The notes beneath the pieces were generated by a model. It ran no database searches, was not told the origin of the DNA, and saw only the letters and a list, made by a program, of their open reading frames with translations. 64,000 bases of DNA from Rhizobium sp. NZLR1 (GTDB taxonomy: Bacteria; Pseudomonadota; Alphaproteobacteria; Rhizobiales; Rhizobiaceae). Both the position numbers and the translations under genes were made by a program. The stretch spans positions 2,733,501 to 2,797,500 of the forward strand of contig NZ_CP071632.1 of NCBI RefSeq assembly GCF_017357385.1, written 5' to 3'. Of this stretch, positions 1 through 8,360 are shown piece by piece. Every line of letters starts with the position of its first letter. The first letter of the stretch is position 1.

Positions 1-153
1 CCGGAAACTTTCATCTGGGTCGCGGCGGAAGCCTCGGTGACACGCAATATCCGCGCCTATCTGCTGACGGAAAGAAGCTACCCGCTCGGCTGGATCAAAG
101 CGTCCGGTTATTGGGTGTTCGGCAAGGCTGATGCGACGGAAAAGTTCGCTTAA
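1..153 (+). CDS. Siderophore-interacting protein (SIP/ViuB family), C-terminal fragment
   Basis: The window opens inside a reading frame that runs to a TAA at 151-153. The 50 visible residues include WVAAEAS and a WIKASGYW-like end, which match the C-terminus of FAD-dependent siderophore-interacting reductases. These cytoplasmic enzymes use NAD(P)H to reduce ferric siderophores and release iron. Only the tail is present, so the FAD-binding part cannot be checked. The assignment rests on the pattern of the last 50 residues. Confidence 0.7.
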   Translation, partial: PETFIWVAAEASVTRNIRAYLLTERSYPLGWIKASGYWVFGKADATEKFA

Positions 154-227
154 GCCGAAGAGCTCGACACTGGCCGCCGCTCCGGAAATCGGGGCGACGG
201 CCGGATAAAACACCGTCTTTACCATTG

Positions 228-250
228 CGATTTAATCGGATGCGATATAT
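228..250. promoter_or_regulatory. Probable OhrR operator upstream of ohrR
   Basis: The stretch CGATTTAATCGGATGCGATA lies about 35 bases before the ohrR start codon. Nearly the same sequence occurs twice upstream of ohr, at 4294-4314 and 4349-4370. The core is close to an inverted repeat (CCGAT-N3-ATCGG). A shared motif in front of a regulator and its classic target points to autoregulation by OhrR. Confidence 0.65.
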
Positions 251-282
251 ATAATTGATAAATATTGAAACAGGATAGGCCC

Positions 283-774
283 ATGCCCGCATCTAAAGCA
301 AAACAGCCCGCATCAAACTCCCCTAAGACTGATGGTGACGGCCGTAAGCTTTCGAACTTCCTGTGCTTTGCGGTCTATTCAGCCAATCTCGCCTTCGGCC
401 GCGCCTACAAGCCGGTCCTGGACGCGATCGGCCTGACCTATACCCAGTATATCGCCATGGTCGCCCTTTCCGAGGAGGACGAACAGACCGTCAGCACGCT
501 GGGGGAAAAACTGTTTCTCGAATCCAACACGCTGACGCCCATTCTCAAGAAGCTGGAGTCAGTCGGCTTTATCACCCGCCATCGCGATCCCGCCGACGAA
601 CGGCAAGTGCGGGTGAGCCTGACGCCGGCGGGACGCGATCTTCTCGAAACCGATCCCAGCTCCGTCCTGATCGACGCCGTCGGCCTCGGCGATGATTTCC
701 CCGTCGTACAGAAATCGGTGACGCGGCTGCGCGACAACCTGCTACGGGCACAGGTCAAACCGGAAAAATCATGA
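283..774 (+). CDS. ohrR: MarR-family organic hydroperoxide sensor/repressor OhrR
   Basis: This 163-residue winged-helix MarR protein resembles OhrR. It has a LCFAVYSANLAF N-terminal helix with the peroxide-sensing cysteine at residue 28, then YTQYIAMVAL, and a recognition region with LESNTLTPILKKLE and DERQVRVSLT in the wing. OhrR represses ohr until its cysteine is oxidised by organic peroxides. No second cysteine is present, so it should be a one-Cys type sensor. The ATG at 283 is preferred over a TTG at 265 because AGGATAGG precedes it. Its target ohr lies at 3864-4259, separated by three unrelated genes. Confidence 0.9.
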   Translation: MPASKAKQPASNSPKTDGDGRKLSNFLCFAVYSANLAFGRAYKPVLDAIGLTYTQYIAMVALSEEDEQTVSTLGEKLFLESNTLTPILKKLESVGFITRHRDPADERQVRVSLTPAGRDLLETDPSSVLIDAVGLGDDFPVVQKSVTRLRDNLLRAQVKPEKS

Positions 775-783
775 TCGCGACAC

Positions 784-1215
784 ATGTCGGCACCTGGTGA
801 TATGCCCGAGATCGCAATCGGCGCATTGATTGTGAATGCGAGCGTTCTACTCGCAAGGCGAAGTTCCGAACGCAAGACGCACGCGGATCGGTGGAGCTTG
901 CCGGGCGGTCATGTCGAGAGCGGCGAAGACGCCGAGACGGCGATGCGCCGGGAATTGTGGGAAGAAATCGGCGTGACGCCGCAGCACTGGCAATCGGCAG
1001 GAATGTTCGTTTCGGAAAGCCCGCCCGGAGCATCCGCCACATTCCACGTCTATCACGTCGATCGATGGCAGGGCTCCCCGCGACTTATCGGTGATGAACA
1101 CACAGCGCTCAGATGGTTTGCCGCCGCCGAGATAGACTGCGAAACCGAGCTGGCACCGCCTCAGCTCGGTGAAATCCTCGCAAAGCTCGTCTCGCAGCAG
1201 AGCCGCAAAGAGTGA
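784..1215 (+). CDS. Nudix hydrolase
   Basis: This 143-residue protein carries a complete Nudix box at about residues 42-64: GHVESGE, seven residues, then RELWEEIG. It fits the GX5EX7REUXEEXGU metal-binding signature. Such enzymes hydrolyse nucleoside diphosphates linked to another moiety; the substrate here is unknown. It starts 9 bases after ohrR on the same strand and may be co-transcribed with it. A second in-frame ATG at 802 is possible. A role in cleaning oxidised nucleotides would suit the context but is only an inference. Confidence 0.85.
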   Translation: MSAPGDMPEIAIGALIVNASVLLARRSSERKTHADRWSLPGGHVESGEDAETAMRRELWEEIGVTPQHWQSAGMFVSESPPGASATFHVYHVDRWQGSPRLIGDEHTALRWFAAAEIDCETELAPPQLGEILAKLVSQQSRKE

Positions 1216-1260
1216 AGGCGCGTTGCGCGAACCCGGTTCGGCACAATGCACTTTTTTGCC

Positions 1261-2559
1261 TTACTGGCGCAGCGATCCAAATGCCGTCCTCAGCTCAGCC
1301 GCCATAGCCATAGGCTGTTCCCAGGCGGCAAAGTGGCCGCCTTTGTCGAGCCTGTTGTAGTGAATGAGTTTCGGATAGGCCTTCTCCGACCAGCTCTTCG
1401 GCGCCGCATAGATTTCGTCGGGAAAGGCACTCACGGCAACCGGAATCTTGATGCCCCTGGGGTCGAAAAAGCCTCCCGATGGAAAATGCGCATTGTCCCA
1501 GTAGAGGCGTGCAGAGGAGATTGCGGTATTCGTCAGCCAGTAGAGCGTGACGTTGTCGAGGATATCATCCTTCGTCAGCCCCTCAGGCTTTCCGTCGAAA
1601 ACACGGGCGATCATCTGGTAGCTGCGTATGTCGTGGTCGAGCATCCAGGCCGCGAGACCGACCGGCGAATCGACGATCCCGTAGAGCGTTTGCGGCCGGT
1701 TGTTCATCTCGATGGCGTAGCCCAGCCCATTCTTGTAGAAGTCGTCGAGCTGATCCCAGGCGTGCTTTTCATCGGGCGAGAGGCCTGCGGGCGGCGGCCC
1801 GCCGGCGGCGAGCGCCTTGGCGATATCGGCCGGAACCGTGGCCGCCATGTTCGTGTGGATGGCGAGCAATCCCGGCGGTTCCTGCAAAGCCATCAGCTCC
1901 GTGACCGCATTCCCCCAATCGCCGCCCTGCGCCACGAACCTGGTGTAGCCGAGGCGCTGCATCAGCGTCACCCAGGCACGAGCAATGCGAGGAGGATTCC
2001 AACCCGGCGCAGTTGGCTTGCCGGAGAAGCCATAGCCTGGCAGTGATGGGATCACCACATGAAACGCGTCCGCTTCGCCGCCGCCATGCGCGGTCGGGTC
2101 GGTGAGCGGCTCGATGATCTTCAGTTGCTCGATGATCGAGCCAGGCCACCCATGGGTGACGATGATAGGCAGCGCATTTTCATGCTTGGAGCGGACGTGG
2201 ATGAAGTGGATATCCAGCCCATCGATCTCGGTGACGAACTGCGGCAGCGCATTGAGCCGGGCCTCCATCTTGCGCCAGTCGTAATCCCTCGCCCAATGGT
2301 TCGCGAGCTTCTGGATCGTCTCGCACCGTACGCCCTGGCTATCATCCGTAACGGTCTCCTTGTCCGGCCAACGGGTCGCCGCGACGCGCCGGCGCAGATC
2401 GTCGAGCGCCTCCTCGGGGAAGTTGACGCTGAAGGAGGTAATCGTCTCGCCGCTCGCCTCGGCGCTCCCGGTCCCGCCAAGCATGCTAATGGCCCCGGCT
2501 GCCGCGGTGGCGGCCAGCAGTTCGCGCCGGGTGGGCATTGATAGGGATGTCGGTGACAT
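1261..2559 (-). CDS. Tat-exported epoxide hydrolase, alpha/beta fold
   Basis: This 432-residue protein begins with a twin-arginine signal (MPTRRELLAATAAAGAIS) and is probably periplasmic. The epoxide hydrolase N-terminal domain follows, then an alpha/beta-hydrolase core. HGWPGS supplies the oxyanion hole, GGDWG carries the nucleophilic aspartate, and GGHFAAWEQP carries the catalytic histidine. The family opens epoxides to diols. The ATG at 2559 is chosen because GGAGAGGAAAG precedes it, and because the upstream extension to 2634 would bury the Tat signal. The physiological substrate is unknown. Confidence 0.88.
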   Translation of the reverse strand: MSPTSLSMPTRRELLAATAAAGAISMLGGTGSAEASGETITSFSVNFPEEALDDLRRRVAATRWPDKETVTDDSQGVRCETIQKLANHWARDYDWRKMEARLNALPQFVTEIDGLDIHFIHVRSKHENALPIIVTHGWPGSIIEQLKIIEPLTDPTAHGGGEADAFHVVIPSLPGYGFSGKPTAPGWNPPRIARAWVTLMQRLGYTRFVAQGGDWGNAVTELMALQEPPGLLAIHTNMAATVPADIAKALAAGGPPPAGLSPDEKHAWDQLDDFYKNGLGYAIEMNNRPQTLYGIVDSPVGLAAWMLDHDIRSYQMIARVFDGKPEGLTKDDILDNVTLYWLTNTAISSARLYWDNAHFPSGGFFDPRGIKIPVAVSAFPDEIYAAPKSWSEKAYPKLIHYNRLDKGGHFAAWEQPMAMAAELRTAFGSLRQ

Positions 2560-2685
2560 GACGCTTTCCTCTCCGTTCGATCTGCAGGAATGGACGAGGA
2601 TCGACTGGCCGACCTCGTTGCAACAGTAGGTCATTCGCGTCTGCCCGGACTATGCGCCGGGGCTATGGAGGGGTCAATTACCCTG

Positions 2686-3759
2686 TCAGGCTATGTCTCG
2701 ACCGCCGCGAATGGGCCTCTCAGGCTGACGCGATGCCACGGCAAGGGCGCCCTCCTCCATCATCTCGGCCGCCTTGGCATAACCGCCGTCCATTCCATCG
2801 AGGAAATGCAGGTGCGAATCCGGGCGGCCGGATGGCACGAGGCAGGTCATCAGCGCATGCGACTGGCGGTGCAGTCCGAAATCGACCTCGCCGCGCGCCC
2901 GCGCCGCAATGAGCATGGCCTCGACGCCGTCGATCTGCTCCGGCGCGCAGTCGAGCGTCAGGCGCAGGCCGTCGTCGAACTTGCGGAAATCCGAATTGGA
3001 GGCGACCTCCGACCAGTGCGGAGCATCGACCCGCTTTCCGCCGTCCCTGTGGACAGCCATATTTCCGGGAAGTGGATGAGACCGGCGCGGCGCGGCGTCG
3101 AAAACCCCAAGCACGCGCTTCGCCAGCGCCGCAAAGACCTCTGGGCTGGTATCGTCACGAGGCTCGACCAAGAGCGACAGGATCTCACCCCGCTGGCTTG
3201 GGAACGGCGCCCAGTCGCAGCTCAGGCCGGTCAGGTTAGGCCTCATAGCATAACGGCCGGGCTTCACCAGATAGCACCCATTCTTGATCTGTCGCTCCGC
3301 CCATTTGAGCCCGCCTCCGGCAAACATCGCATAGGTCGCACTCTCGGAAGCGGCATAGCGCGCGATCCTGACATCACGTCCATTCGCGCGGATTTCGCCG
3401 ACAGTGACGAGCCCAACACGCAGGTCGAGATGAAGATCGGATTTGGCAAAGCCCGCCACATCACGCAGGGCCGATGTCGCGGCCATGATGCCATTCGCCG
3501 ACAAGGCGAAGGCCGCTCCGTCTCCGCGAAACACGAAGGGGAAATCGAACGAGCCCCAGGCATTGCCGAGTGCGGCGATGATCGATGCGCCGGCATAATT
3601 GACGTCTTCATAGCGCCCGGAGCGGATCGCCTCAGTCGAGCTGACGACGTCGGTGATGCCGATCAGCCAATCGTCAGGCAGCGGCTCGTAGACCTCGGGA
3701 TCGAGCACAAGCGAAAACTCGTCATAGGCCCGGCGCAGCTGCGCATCGCTGTTGATCAT
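2686..3759 (-). CDS. DUF3095 family protein, cyclase-related
   Basis: This 357-residue cytoplasmic protein matches the DUF3095 pattern. LPDDWLIGITDVVSSTEAI, GRYEDVNYAG and FPFVFRGDGAAFAL echo the metal-binding motifs of class III nucleotide cyclases. The family has no established function; a cyclase-like fold and nucleotide binding are inferences. GGAGGA precedes the ATG at 3759. It lies head-to-tail with ohr upstream and the epoxide hydrolase downstream, all on the minus strand. Confidence 0.8.
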   Translation of the reverse strand: MINSDAQLRRAYDEFSLVLDPEVYEPLPDDWLIGITDVVSSTEAIRSGRYEDVNYAGASIIAALGNAWGSFDFPFVFRGDGAAFALSANGIMAATSALRDVAGFAKSDLHLDLRVGLVTVGEIRANGRDVRIARYAASESATYAMFAGGGLKWAERQIKNGCYLVKPGRYAMRPNLTGLSCDWAPFPSQRGEILSLLVEPRDDTSPEVFAALAKRVLGVFDAAPRRSHPLPGNMAVHRDGGKRVDAPHWSEVASNSDFRKFDDGLRLTLDCAPEQIDGVEAMLIAARARGEVDFGLHRQSHALMTCLVPSGRPDSHLHFLDGMDGGYAKAAEMMEEGALAVASRQPERPIRGGRDIA

Positions 3760-3863
3760 GGCACGTCCTCCGATCGGCAGGGTTGCTGCCAGCTCAGAAA
3801 CGGGTCTGCCGCCGATCGGCAGACCCCCGCTTGGAATGTCGGCGCGAGGCCGGCCCTTCCCGT

Positions 3864-4259
3864 TCAGACAAGCTTGGTTTCGACGTCGATGTTGCCGTGG
3901 ACCGCCTTGGAATAGGGGCAGATGCCGTGGGCTGCCTCGATCAGCTCCTGCGCGATCTCGCGATCGATGTCTGCCAGGCTGACATTGAGCCGTGCACGCA
4001 GGAAGTAGGAGCCGTTGTCGCCGTTGAGCGTAATCTCGGCATCGACTTCAGGACCGGCCGGCAGCGTGATCTTCCGCTGCGCGGCAGCGAGCTCGATGGC
4101 GCCGATATAGCAGGCCGACCAGGCGGCGCCGAACAGGTTTTCGGCCGCCGGATGCGGCTGCGGCAGTTTGATGTCGAGCGTGCCATCGCTACTGCGCGCA
4201 TAGCCGTTGCGGCCGCCGGTGATGTGGGTCTTGCCGGCAAAGAGAAGCTTCTCGGTCAT
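3864..4259 (-). CDS. ohr: Organic hydroperoxide reductase Ohr (OsmC/Ohr family)
   Basis: The 131-residue protein reduces organic hydroperoxides using two reactive cysteines. These are visible in WSACYIGAIE (about residue 49) and HGICPYSKAV (about residue 113). It opens with KLLFAGKTHITGGRNGYARS, typical of Ohr. AGGAT lies ahead of the ATG. Two copies of the putative OhrR operator lie upstream (4294-4314 and 4349-4370). The regulator gene itself is 3 kb away instead of adjacent, as is usual. Confidence 0.93.
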   Translation of the reverse strand: MTEKLLFAGKTHITGGRNGYARSSDGTLDIKLPQPHPAAENLFGAAWSACYIGAIELAAAQRKITLPAGPEVDAEITLNGDNGSYFLRARLNVSLADIDREIAQELIEAAHGICPYSKAVHGNIDVETKLV

Positions 4260-4293
4260 GATTCATATCCTTTCGGTTTGATTTTTACGCGCA

Positions 4294-4314
4294 TCCGATT
4301 TGATCGGATACGCG
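4294..4314. promoter_or_regulatory. Probable OhrR operator 1 upstream of ohr
   Basis: TCCGATTTGATCGGATACGC lies about 35 bases upstream of the ohr start codon. It matches the motif in front of ohrR at 228-250 and includes a CCGAT/ATCGG inverted repeat. Confidence 0.65.
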
Positions 4315-4348
4315 TTAATAGGCCGAACCGAATTCGATGTCAACACTA

Positions 4349-4370
4349 TTCCGATTTAATCGGATACGAT
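4349..4370. promoter_or_regulatory. Probable OhrR operator 2 upstream of ohr
   Basis: CCGATTTAATCGGATACGAT is a second, almost identical copy 55 bases further from ohr. It could also act on the plus-strand reading frame beginning near 4419. Confidence 0.6.
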
Positions 4371-4418
4371 TTATTTGGAGAGCAAGAAGAGCCCGCTCAA
4401 CCCAACGGCGTCGGCAAC

Positions 4419-4742
4419 ATGTGCGAGGTCTATCGCCTGACGACCGTCTTCGGCAGCGCCCCGACCGATCCGGCCGCCGAAGCCTTTGGGCATGACGCCG
4501 CCGAGCAAGTGATGCGGTCGCAATTCGGAAACATGGCAATGTCGCAGTATCCGGCAAGCATGCGGATCACCGAGCCTGAGGATGCTTTTCTGGCGCTGAC
4601 CTCCTATCCGCCCGGCGAAGGCGCCGACGAGCCTCAGCTCAGCCGCTTCCGCCAGGCCATCGCCGATGCCTTCCGGCAAGGCGGCAGCGCGCTCGATGTC
4701 AGCAAGGAGACCGGGCTGTTCCTCAGCAGGAAGCCGGCCTGA
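4419..4742 (+). CDS. Hypothetical protein, 107 residues
   Basis: This frame reads divergently from ohr and has a plausible composition. Its second half (ITEPEDAFLALTSYP, then FRQAIADAFRQGGSALDVS) loosely recalls the layout of DUF982 proteins, but I do not claim membership. No clear ribosome binding site precedes the ATG at 4419, and the frame is open further upstream. Frames on the other strand look like shadows. If real, it would share the ohr operator region. Confidence 0.35.
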   Translation: MCEVYRLTTVFGSAPTDPAAEAFGHDAAEQVMRSQFGNMAMSQYPASMRITEPEDAFLALTSYPPGEGADEPQLSRFRQAIADAFRQGGSALDVSKETGLFLSRKPA

Positions 4743-4787
4743 TCGGATCACGGCCTTCCATCGCGACCGGCCGAGGCAGACCGGCGC

Positions 4788-5135
4788 TCAGACCTTTTCT
4801 TTCTTCTTGATCTTTTCCTTCGGCTCCACCGGTGCATCGGGCGTCGGGGCCAGAAGCTTGCGCAGCGATGAAATCTTGTCCTTCACCAGCGGCCGGAAAC
4901 GCGTCGCGCGATAGGGCATGTCGGCCGCGCCGTAACCTTCCGGCCCGTCGTCATTGCCGCGATTGATTTCCGCGAGCTTCACCCCGATGAACGTGCCGTC
5001 GATATAATGGGTATATTCGCCGACCCAGCGGATCGTATAGATCTCGCCCTTGCGAATGAGTTGGTCGATGCTGACATGCTTGAAGGTATCGTTAATACAG
5101 ACGACCTTCTGGCCGACATGGAAATCATAGCTCAT
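4788..5135 (-). CDS. Conserved hypothetical protein, 115 residues
   Basis: This is a soluble protein with no signal or membrane segment. The N-terminal part (HVGQKVVCIND, then LIRKGEIYTIRWVGEYTHY) reads like a small beta-barrel domain. The C-terminus is a lysine-rich tail (EPKEKIKKKEKV) that could bind nucleic acid or be disordered. Function is unknown. It lies downstream of the extensin-like gene on the same strand, 136 bases away. Confidence 0.65.
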   Translation of the reverse strand: MSYDFHVGQKVVCINDTFKHVSIDQLIRKGEIYTIRWVGEYTHYIDGTFIGVKLAEINRGNDDGPEGYGAADMPYRATRFRPLVKDKISSLRKLLAPTPDAPVEPKEKIKKKEKV

Positions 5136-5271
5136 GGATCAAACTCTCGAACGGCAATCCGCTTGACCGATCTATAGCGCGCCGGACCGCAGGGATGAAC
5201 CATTTTCTGCCAGCGGGCTTTTTTGCCGCGACAAAGCCGCACCCGCGCGCCACGGTTCAAGGCGAAATGCA

Positions 5272-6585
5272 TCAGTCGCAATAGGCCTTGCTGCTCTTGC
5301 GGGACCGCAGATCGAAATGGAAATGGTTCCAGTGTTCGGGGTTGCTGCCAGGGCCGAGCACGGTATTGAAATAGCGGCAACTGTCGCTGCGCACCGCCTT
5401 CAGCAGCCGGCCTTCGCGCAGCGAAAAGAGACCCTTTTTGCGTACGTCGATCTCGTGGCCGTTCTTCAGCACGAACTTGCCGACGTCGATCGCGTTGCCG
5501 CGAGCGTGTTCCGACATCGGATTGTATTTCTGCCGGCTGTTGTTCATGCGCCGGCAGGAATAGCCGCCGAGCGGCTGGATCGTCTTGATGCCGCTCCAGT
5601 AGCGGTAGCGGGCGGACGGTGCCAACTCGTTCTTCACCCATTTGGCGAAGGCGAGCGTCACCTGGCAGTTCAGCGTCACCGCCGGCTGCACGCCAATATT
5701 GCCGGAAAGCCCCTTCAGCGACACCGGATAGGGCACCTGACAGGCAGGCCCGTTGGAAATCGGCGCCTTTTCGTCGAAGAGCACACCCATACGCTTCAGC
5801 TCGCGCCGGCAGGCAAGCTCGGAGGTCGGCATGACGCTGGGGTCGACGGGTGCCGCCGGTTCGCTCATCATCGGATTGTTCGGTCGCAGCATCGCGACCT
5901 CTTCGCTTTCGTCCTCTTCCGGAACGCGTGACGGCGCCACCACAGGGCTGCCGTCGTTCCAGGCCGGCGCCCGGCTCATTTGCGCTTGTGCCGCCGGCTG
6001 CGGCATCGCCCGCGGTACGGGCTGGCGTAGCGGCTGGTTCACCTGCTTCGGGCTATCGGTGCCGATTCCGTCAACGACCGGCTCCGTCGCATTTCCCTCG
6101 GCGATCTGCTGCTGTTGTTCCTGCGCCAACCCGACGACCGGCTCTGCCCCAAGCTCGTCATCCATATTGACGCCGCCGGACGGGACCGCAAGGTTCTGCG
6201 TGCCGCCCCAATTGCTGCTCGACTGGCCCGCCGCCAGCGCCTCGTCGCTGTCGATCATCGGCAGGCGGCCCCTGCGCGCCGCCGGCGCGGCATGGCCGGC
6301 GCCGGCAAGGTTCGGCGTATCGAGGTAGTCGACGGACCCCTGGCTATTGCCGGCAGGCGCACTGGAAACTGGATAGGAGGCCTGGCTTTCCGCGGGCGCA
6401 AGGCGCTCCGAACGCGCCATGCGGACCGAGGGCGCCATGCGCGCCGCCGGCGAGATCGAGCTCACTCTGGTGCCGTTGTCGACATTGGCCGGCGGCACAA
6501 GCCCCTCGCTGATCGAACAGGTGGTCAGCGACGCCGAGAGCAGCAGGGGCAAAAGGGCTCGCCGAGGAAAGGAAACAAACGCCAT
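5272..6585 (-). CDS. Extensin-like C-terminal domain protein, cell envelope
   Basis: The 437-residue protein begins with a hydrophobic export signal ending in LTTC, a poor lipobox. About 220 residues of Pro/Gln/Ala/Ser-rich low-complexity sequence follow. A C-terminal extensin-like domain starts near residue 255. It carries SEHARGNAIDV and HWNHFHFDL, matching the HxxxxxxD and HxH zinc ligands of LAS-type peptidases (D-Ala-D-Ala peptidases). It probably acts on peptidoglycan in the periplasm, with the linker spanning the envelope. Enzymatic activity is an inference from the metal motif. Confidence 0.8.
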   Translation of the reverse strand: MAFVSFPRRALLPLLLSASLTTCSISEGLVPPANVDNGTRVSSISPAARMAPSVRMARSERLAPAESQASYPVSSAPAGNSQGSVDYLDTPNLAGAGHAAPAARRGRLPMIDSDEALAAGQSSSNWGGTQNLAVPSGGVNMDDELGAEPVVGLAQEQQQQIAEGNATEPVVDGIGTDSPKQVNQPLRQPVPRAMPQPAAQAQMSRAPAWNDGSPVVAPSRVPEEDESEEVAMLRPNNPMMSEPAAPVDPSVMPTSELACRRELKRMGVLFDEKAPISNGPACQVPYPVSLKGLSGNIGVQPAVTLNCQVTLAFAKWVKNELAPSARYRYWSGIKTIQPLGGYSCRRMNNSRQKYNPMSEHARGNAIDVGKFVLKNGHEIDVRKKGLFSLREGRLLKAVRSDSCRYFNTVLGPGSNPEHWNHFHFDLRSRKSSKAYCD

Positions 6586-6696
6586 ACTCTTATCGCTTCC
6601 GCAGGCCGACTGGGCAGTGACAGAAAAAACTCACTCCAATTTTAATTAAGAACGGTGAATGAAAACTTACCGGCACAATCTGAACGCGACGAATAT

Positions 6697-6720
6697 GAAA
6701 AAGGCCGCTTTCGCGGCCCT
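6697..6720 (-). terminator. Intrinsic terminator of the heme peroxidase gene
   Basis: Read on the minus strand, AGGGCCGC-GAAA-GCGGCCTTTTTC forms a GC-rich hairpin followed by a T run. It lies about 70 bases after the peroxidase stop codon. Confidence 0.85.
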
Positions 6721-6791
6721 GAGATTGGCGATAGATGCAACTTTTGCTCGGCGTCCTCCCCGGCCACTCCCGCAGCCTTGCTCGACATCGG

Positions 6792-8360
6792 CTACCTGTT
6801 GGTGAAATTGATCAGATCCGCCATGGTGAAATGCCCCGCCCCTGCGCTCGGCAATGTCGGCCGCCATTTCGGCCATTGCGCCAGGAAGGAATGCCGATCC
6901 TCGCGGATCAGGCCGGCGATGACCTCGGCGATGATCGTGCCGCCGACCGGCCCGAGATGCTGGCTGTTTCCAAAGATCTCCGCCTCGCGCAGGATGTAGA
7001 ACCACAACGGCGCGTTATCCTTGAAAATCCCGGACTGATCGCTCAGCAACGCGCCGCGCGCCCGCTTCCTCTCGGCATCCTCGCTGTCGAACAGCTGCTC
7101 ATCCGACAGCGCCTCCATTTCCATATGGCGCGCCACCGCCTGGCCGGAAGGCAGTCCGAGCCGCCAGCCGCGCAGCAGGTTCAAGGCGGCGAGCGCCCTG
7201 CGGATATGGATCGGCTCCCTTTGGTGATCGGGCAGGCTCGTCAGCGGATCGACCAACGTCGTATCGAGCTTGTAGGAGGGCTGCGGCAGGACTGCGCCAG
7301 CCGGCGGCGCCCCTTCGGGCGCGACCCCGTCGAAGAAGAAGGCCCAGTCGATCGCCCAGAAGTCGGGTAACTCGCGAAAACCGTTCAAATTTGCCCGCGG
7401 GTGCTGGATCACGTCAGTCAGAGAGAAAATCGGAATGCGATTGAACTTTGCCTTTTTCCCGTTGAACCGCTGCTCGATCGGGTCGGGCCTCGTGACGGTT
7501 CGGTTCAGCGAATAGCTCGGTCTCACCATTGTATGACCGTATCGGTATGCCGCCACCGAGAATTCGACGGGGATGAAGGCGTAGCGGCCCTGTGGATTGT
7601 AGAAGCGGACATTCGGCTTTTCGCCTCTCCCGACGATGACGCGCTCGTAGGTCTCTTTGCCGATGATACGGGGCAGGAAATCATGCAGGACGATCCACTG
7701 GTAGTGCCAGCGCACCGTCTGCTGACAGAGCCCGAAATCGCGGCTGCGCGACGTATCGACGACCTTGTTGTGGAACCGGAGGAAGGTGGCGTGGAGCTGC
7801 GAGACGATCACGTTTTCGTCGTTGCGCTTGTCGCCGAGCAGCGCGCGCCGGATTTCGGCCGCGTTCCTCGGCAGATCGGGGCGGCTGTTTCGAGTCTTGT
7901 CGAAATCCTTGTCGTCCCCGAGCAACAGATGAAGTTCATCGTCCTCGTAGAGGAAAGGCTGATCGGCCGGCCCCGAACCATAGACGGAGTCCAGGTCGAG
8001 GCGTGGCGTACGGAAATCCTGCAGAGCATCCGGATCGTTGAAGCGGTCGAGCGACGAGACCGGATCGAATGTGATGTCATGATCGAGAAACTGACCGAAA
8101 TAGGTGAATCCGGCAGGAATTGCCGGGTTCTCGTCTTCGGGCTCCCGCTCGTCAAGCGCGACATCGACGGGTTTTCCCTCTTCGATCTTCTCGGCGAACT
8201 CCCCCTGGAACATCGTTTTCGCAAGATCGGTGAGTGCATCCTCGGTAAACGCGGCGGCCGGCAGGTTGCGAAACATCCTCCCGAATCTCTGGTCGCGAAC
8301 ACTCGAATGCGCGACGCTATCCATGCCTCTTACTGGCGAACCATGCTTGCTGCGAGCCAT
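6792..8360 (-). CDS. Animal-type heme peroxidase (peroxidase-cyclooxygenase superfamily)
   Basis: The 522-residue protein belongs to the bacterial branch of the animal heme peroxidases. GQFLDHDITFDP supplies the distal histidine and calcium-binding aspartate. YRYGHTMVRPSY supplies the proximal heme histidine. RTPRLDLDSVYGSGP is another family block. No signal peptide is visible, so it may be cytoplasmic or exported by a non-classical route. GGGAGG precedes the ATG. It is monocistronic, with its own terminator. Substrate is unknown. Confidence 0.87.
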   Translation of the reverse strand: MARSKHGSPVRGMDSVAHSSVRDQRFGRMFRNLPAAAFTEDALTDLAKTMFQGEFAEKIEEGKPVDVALDEREPEDENPAIPAGFTYFGQFLDHDITFDPVSSLDRFNDPDALQDFRTPRLDLDSVYGSGPADQPFLYEDDELHLLLGDDKDFDKTRNSRPDLPRNAAEIRRALLGDKRNDENVIVSQLHATFLRFHNKVVDTSRSRDFGLCQQTVRWHYQWIVLHDFLPRIIGKETYERVIVGRGEKPNVRFYNPQGRYAFIPVEFSVAAYRYGHTMVRPSYSLNRTVTRPDPIEQRFNGKKAKFNRIPIFSLTDVIQHPRANLNGFRELPDFWAIDWAFFFDGVAPEGAPPAGAVLPQPSYKLDTTLVDPLTSLPDHQREPIHIRRALAALNLLRGWRLGLPSGQAVARHMEMEALSDEQLFDSEDAERKRARGALLSDQSGIFKDNAPLWFYILREAEIFGNSQHLGPVGGTIIAEVIAGLIREDRHSFLAQWPKWRPTLPSAGAGHFTMADLINFTNR

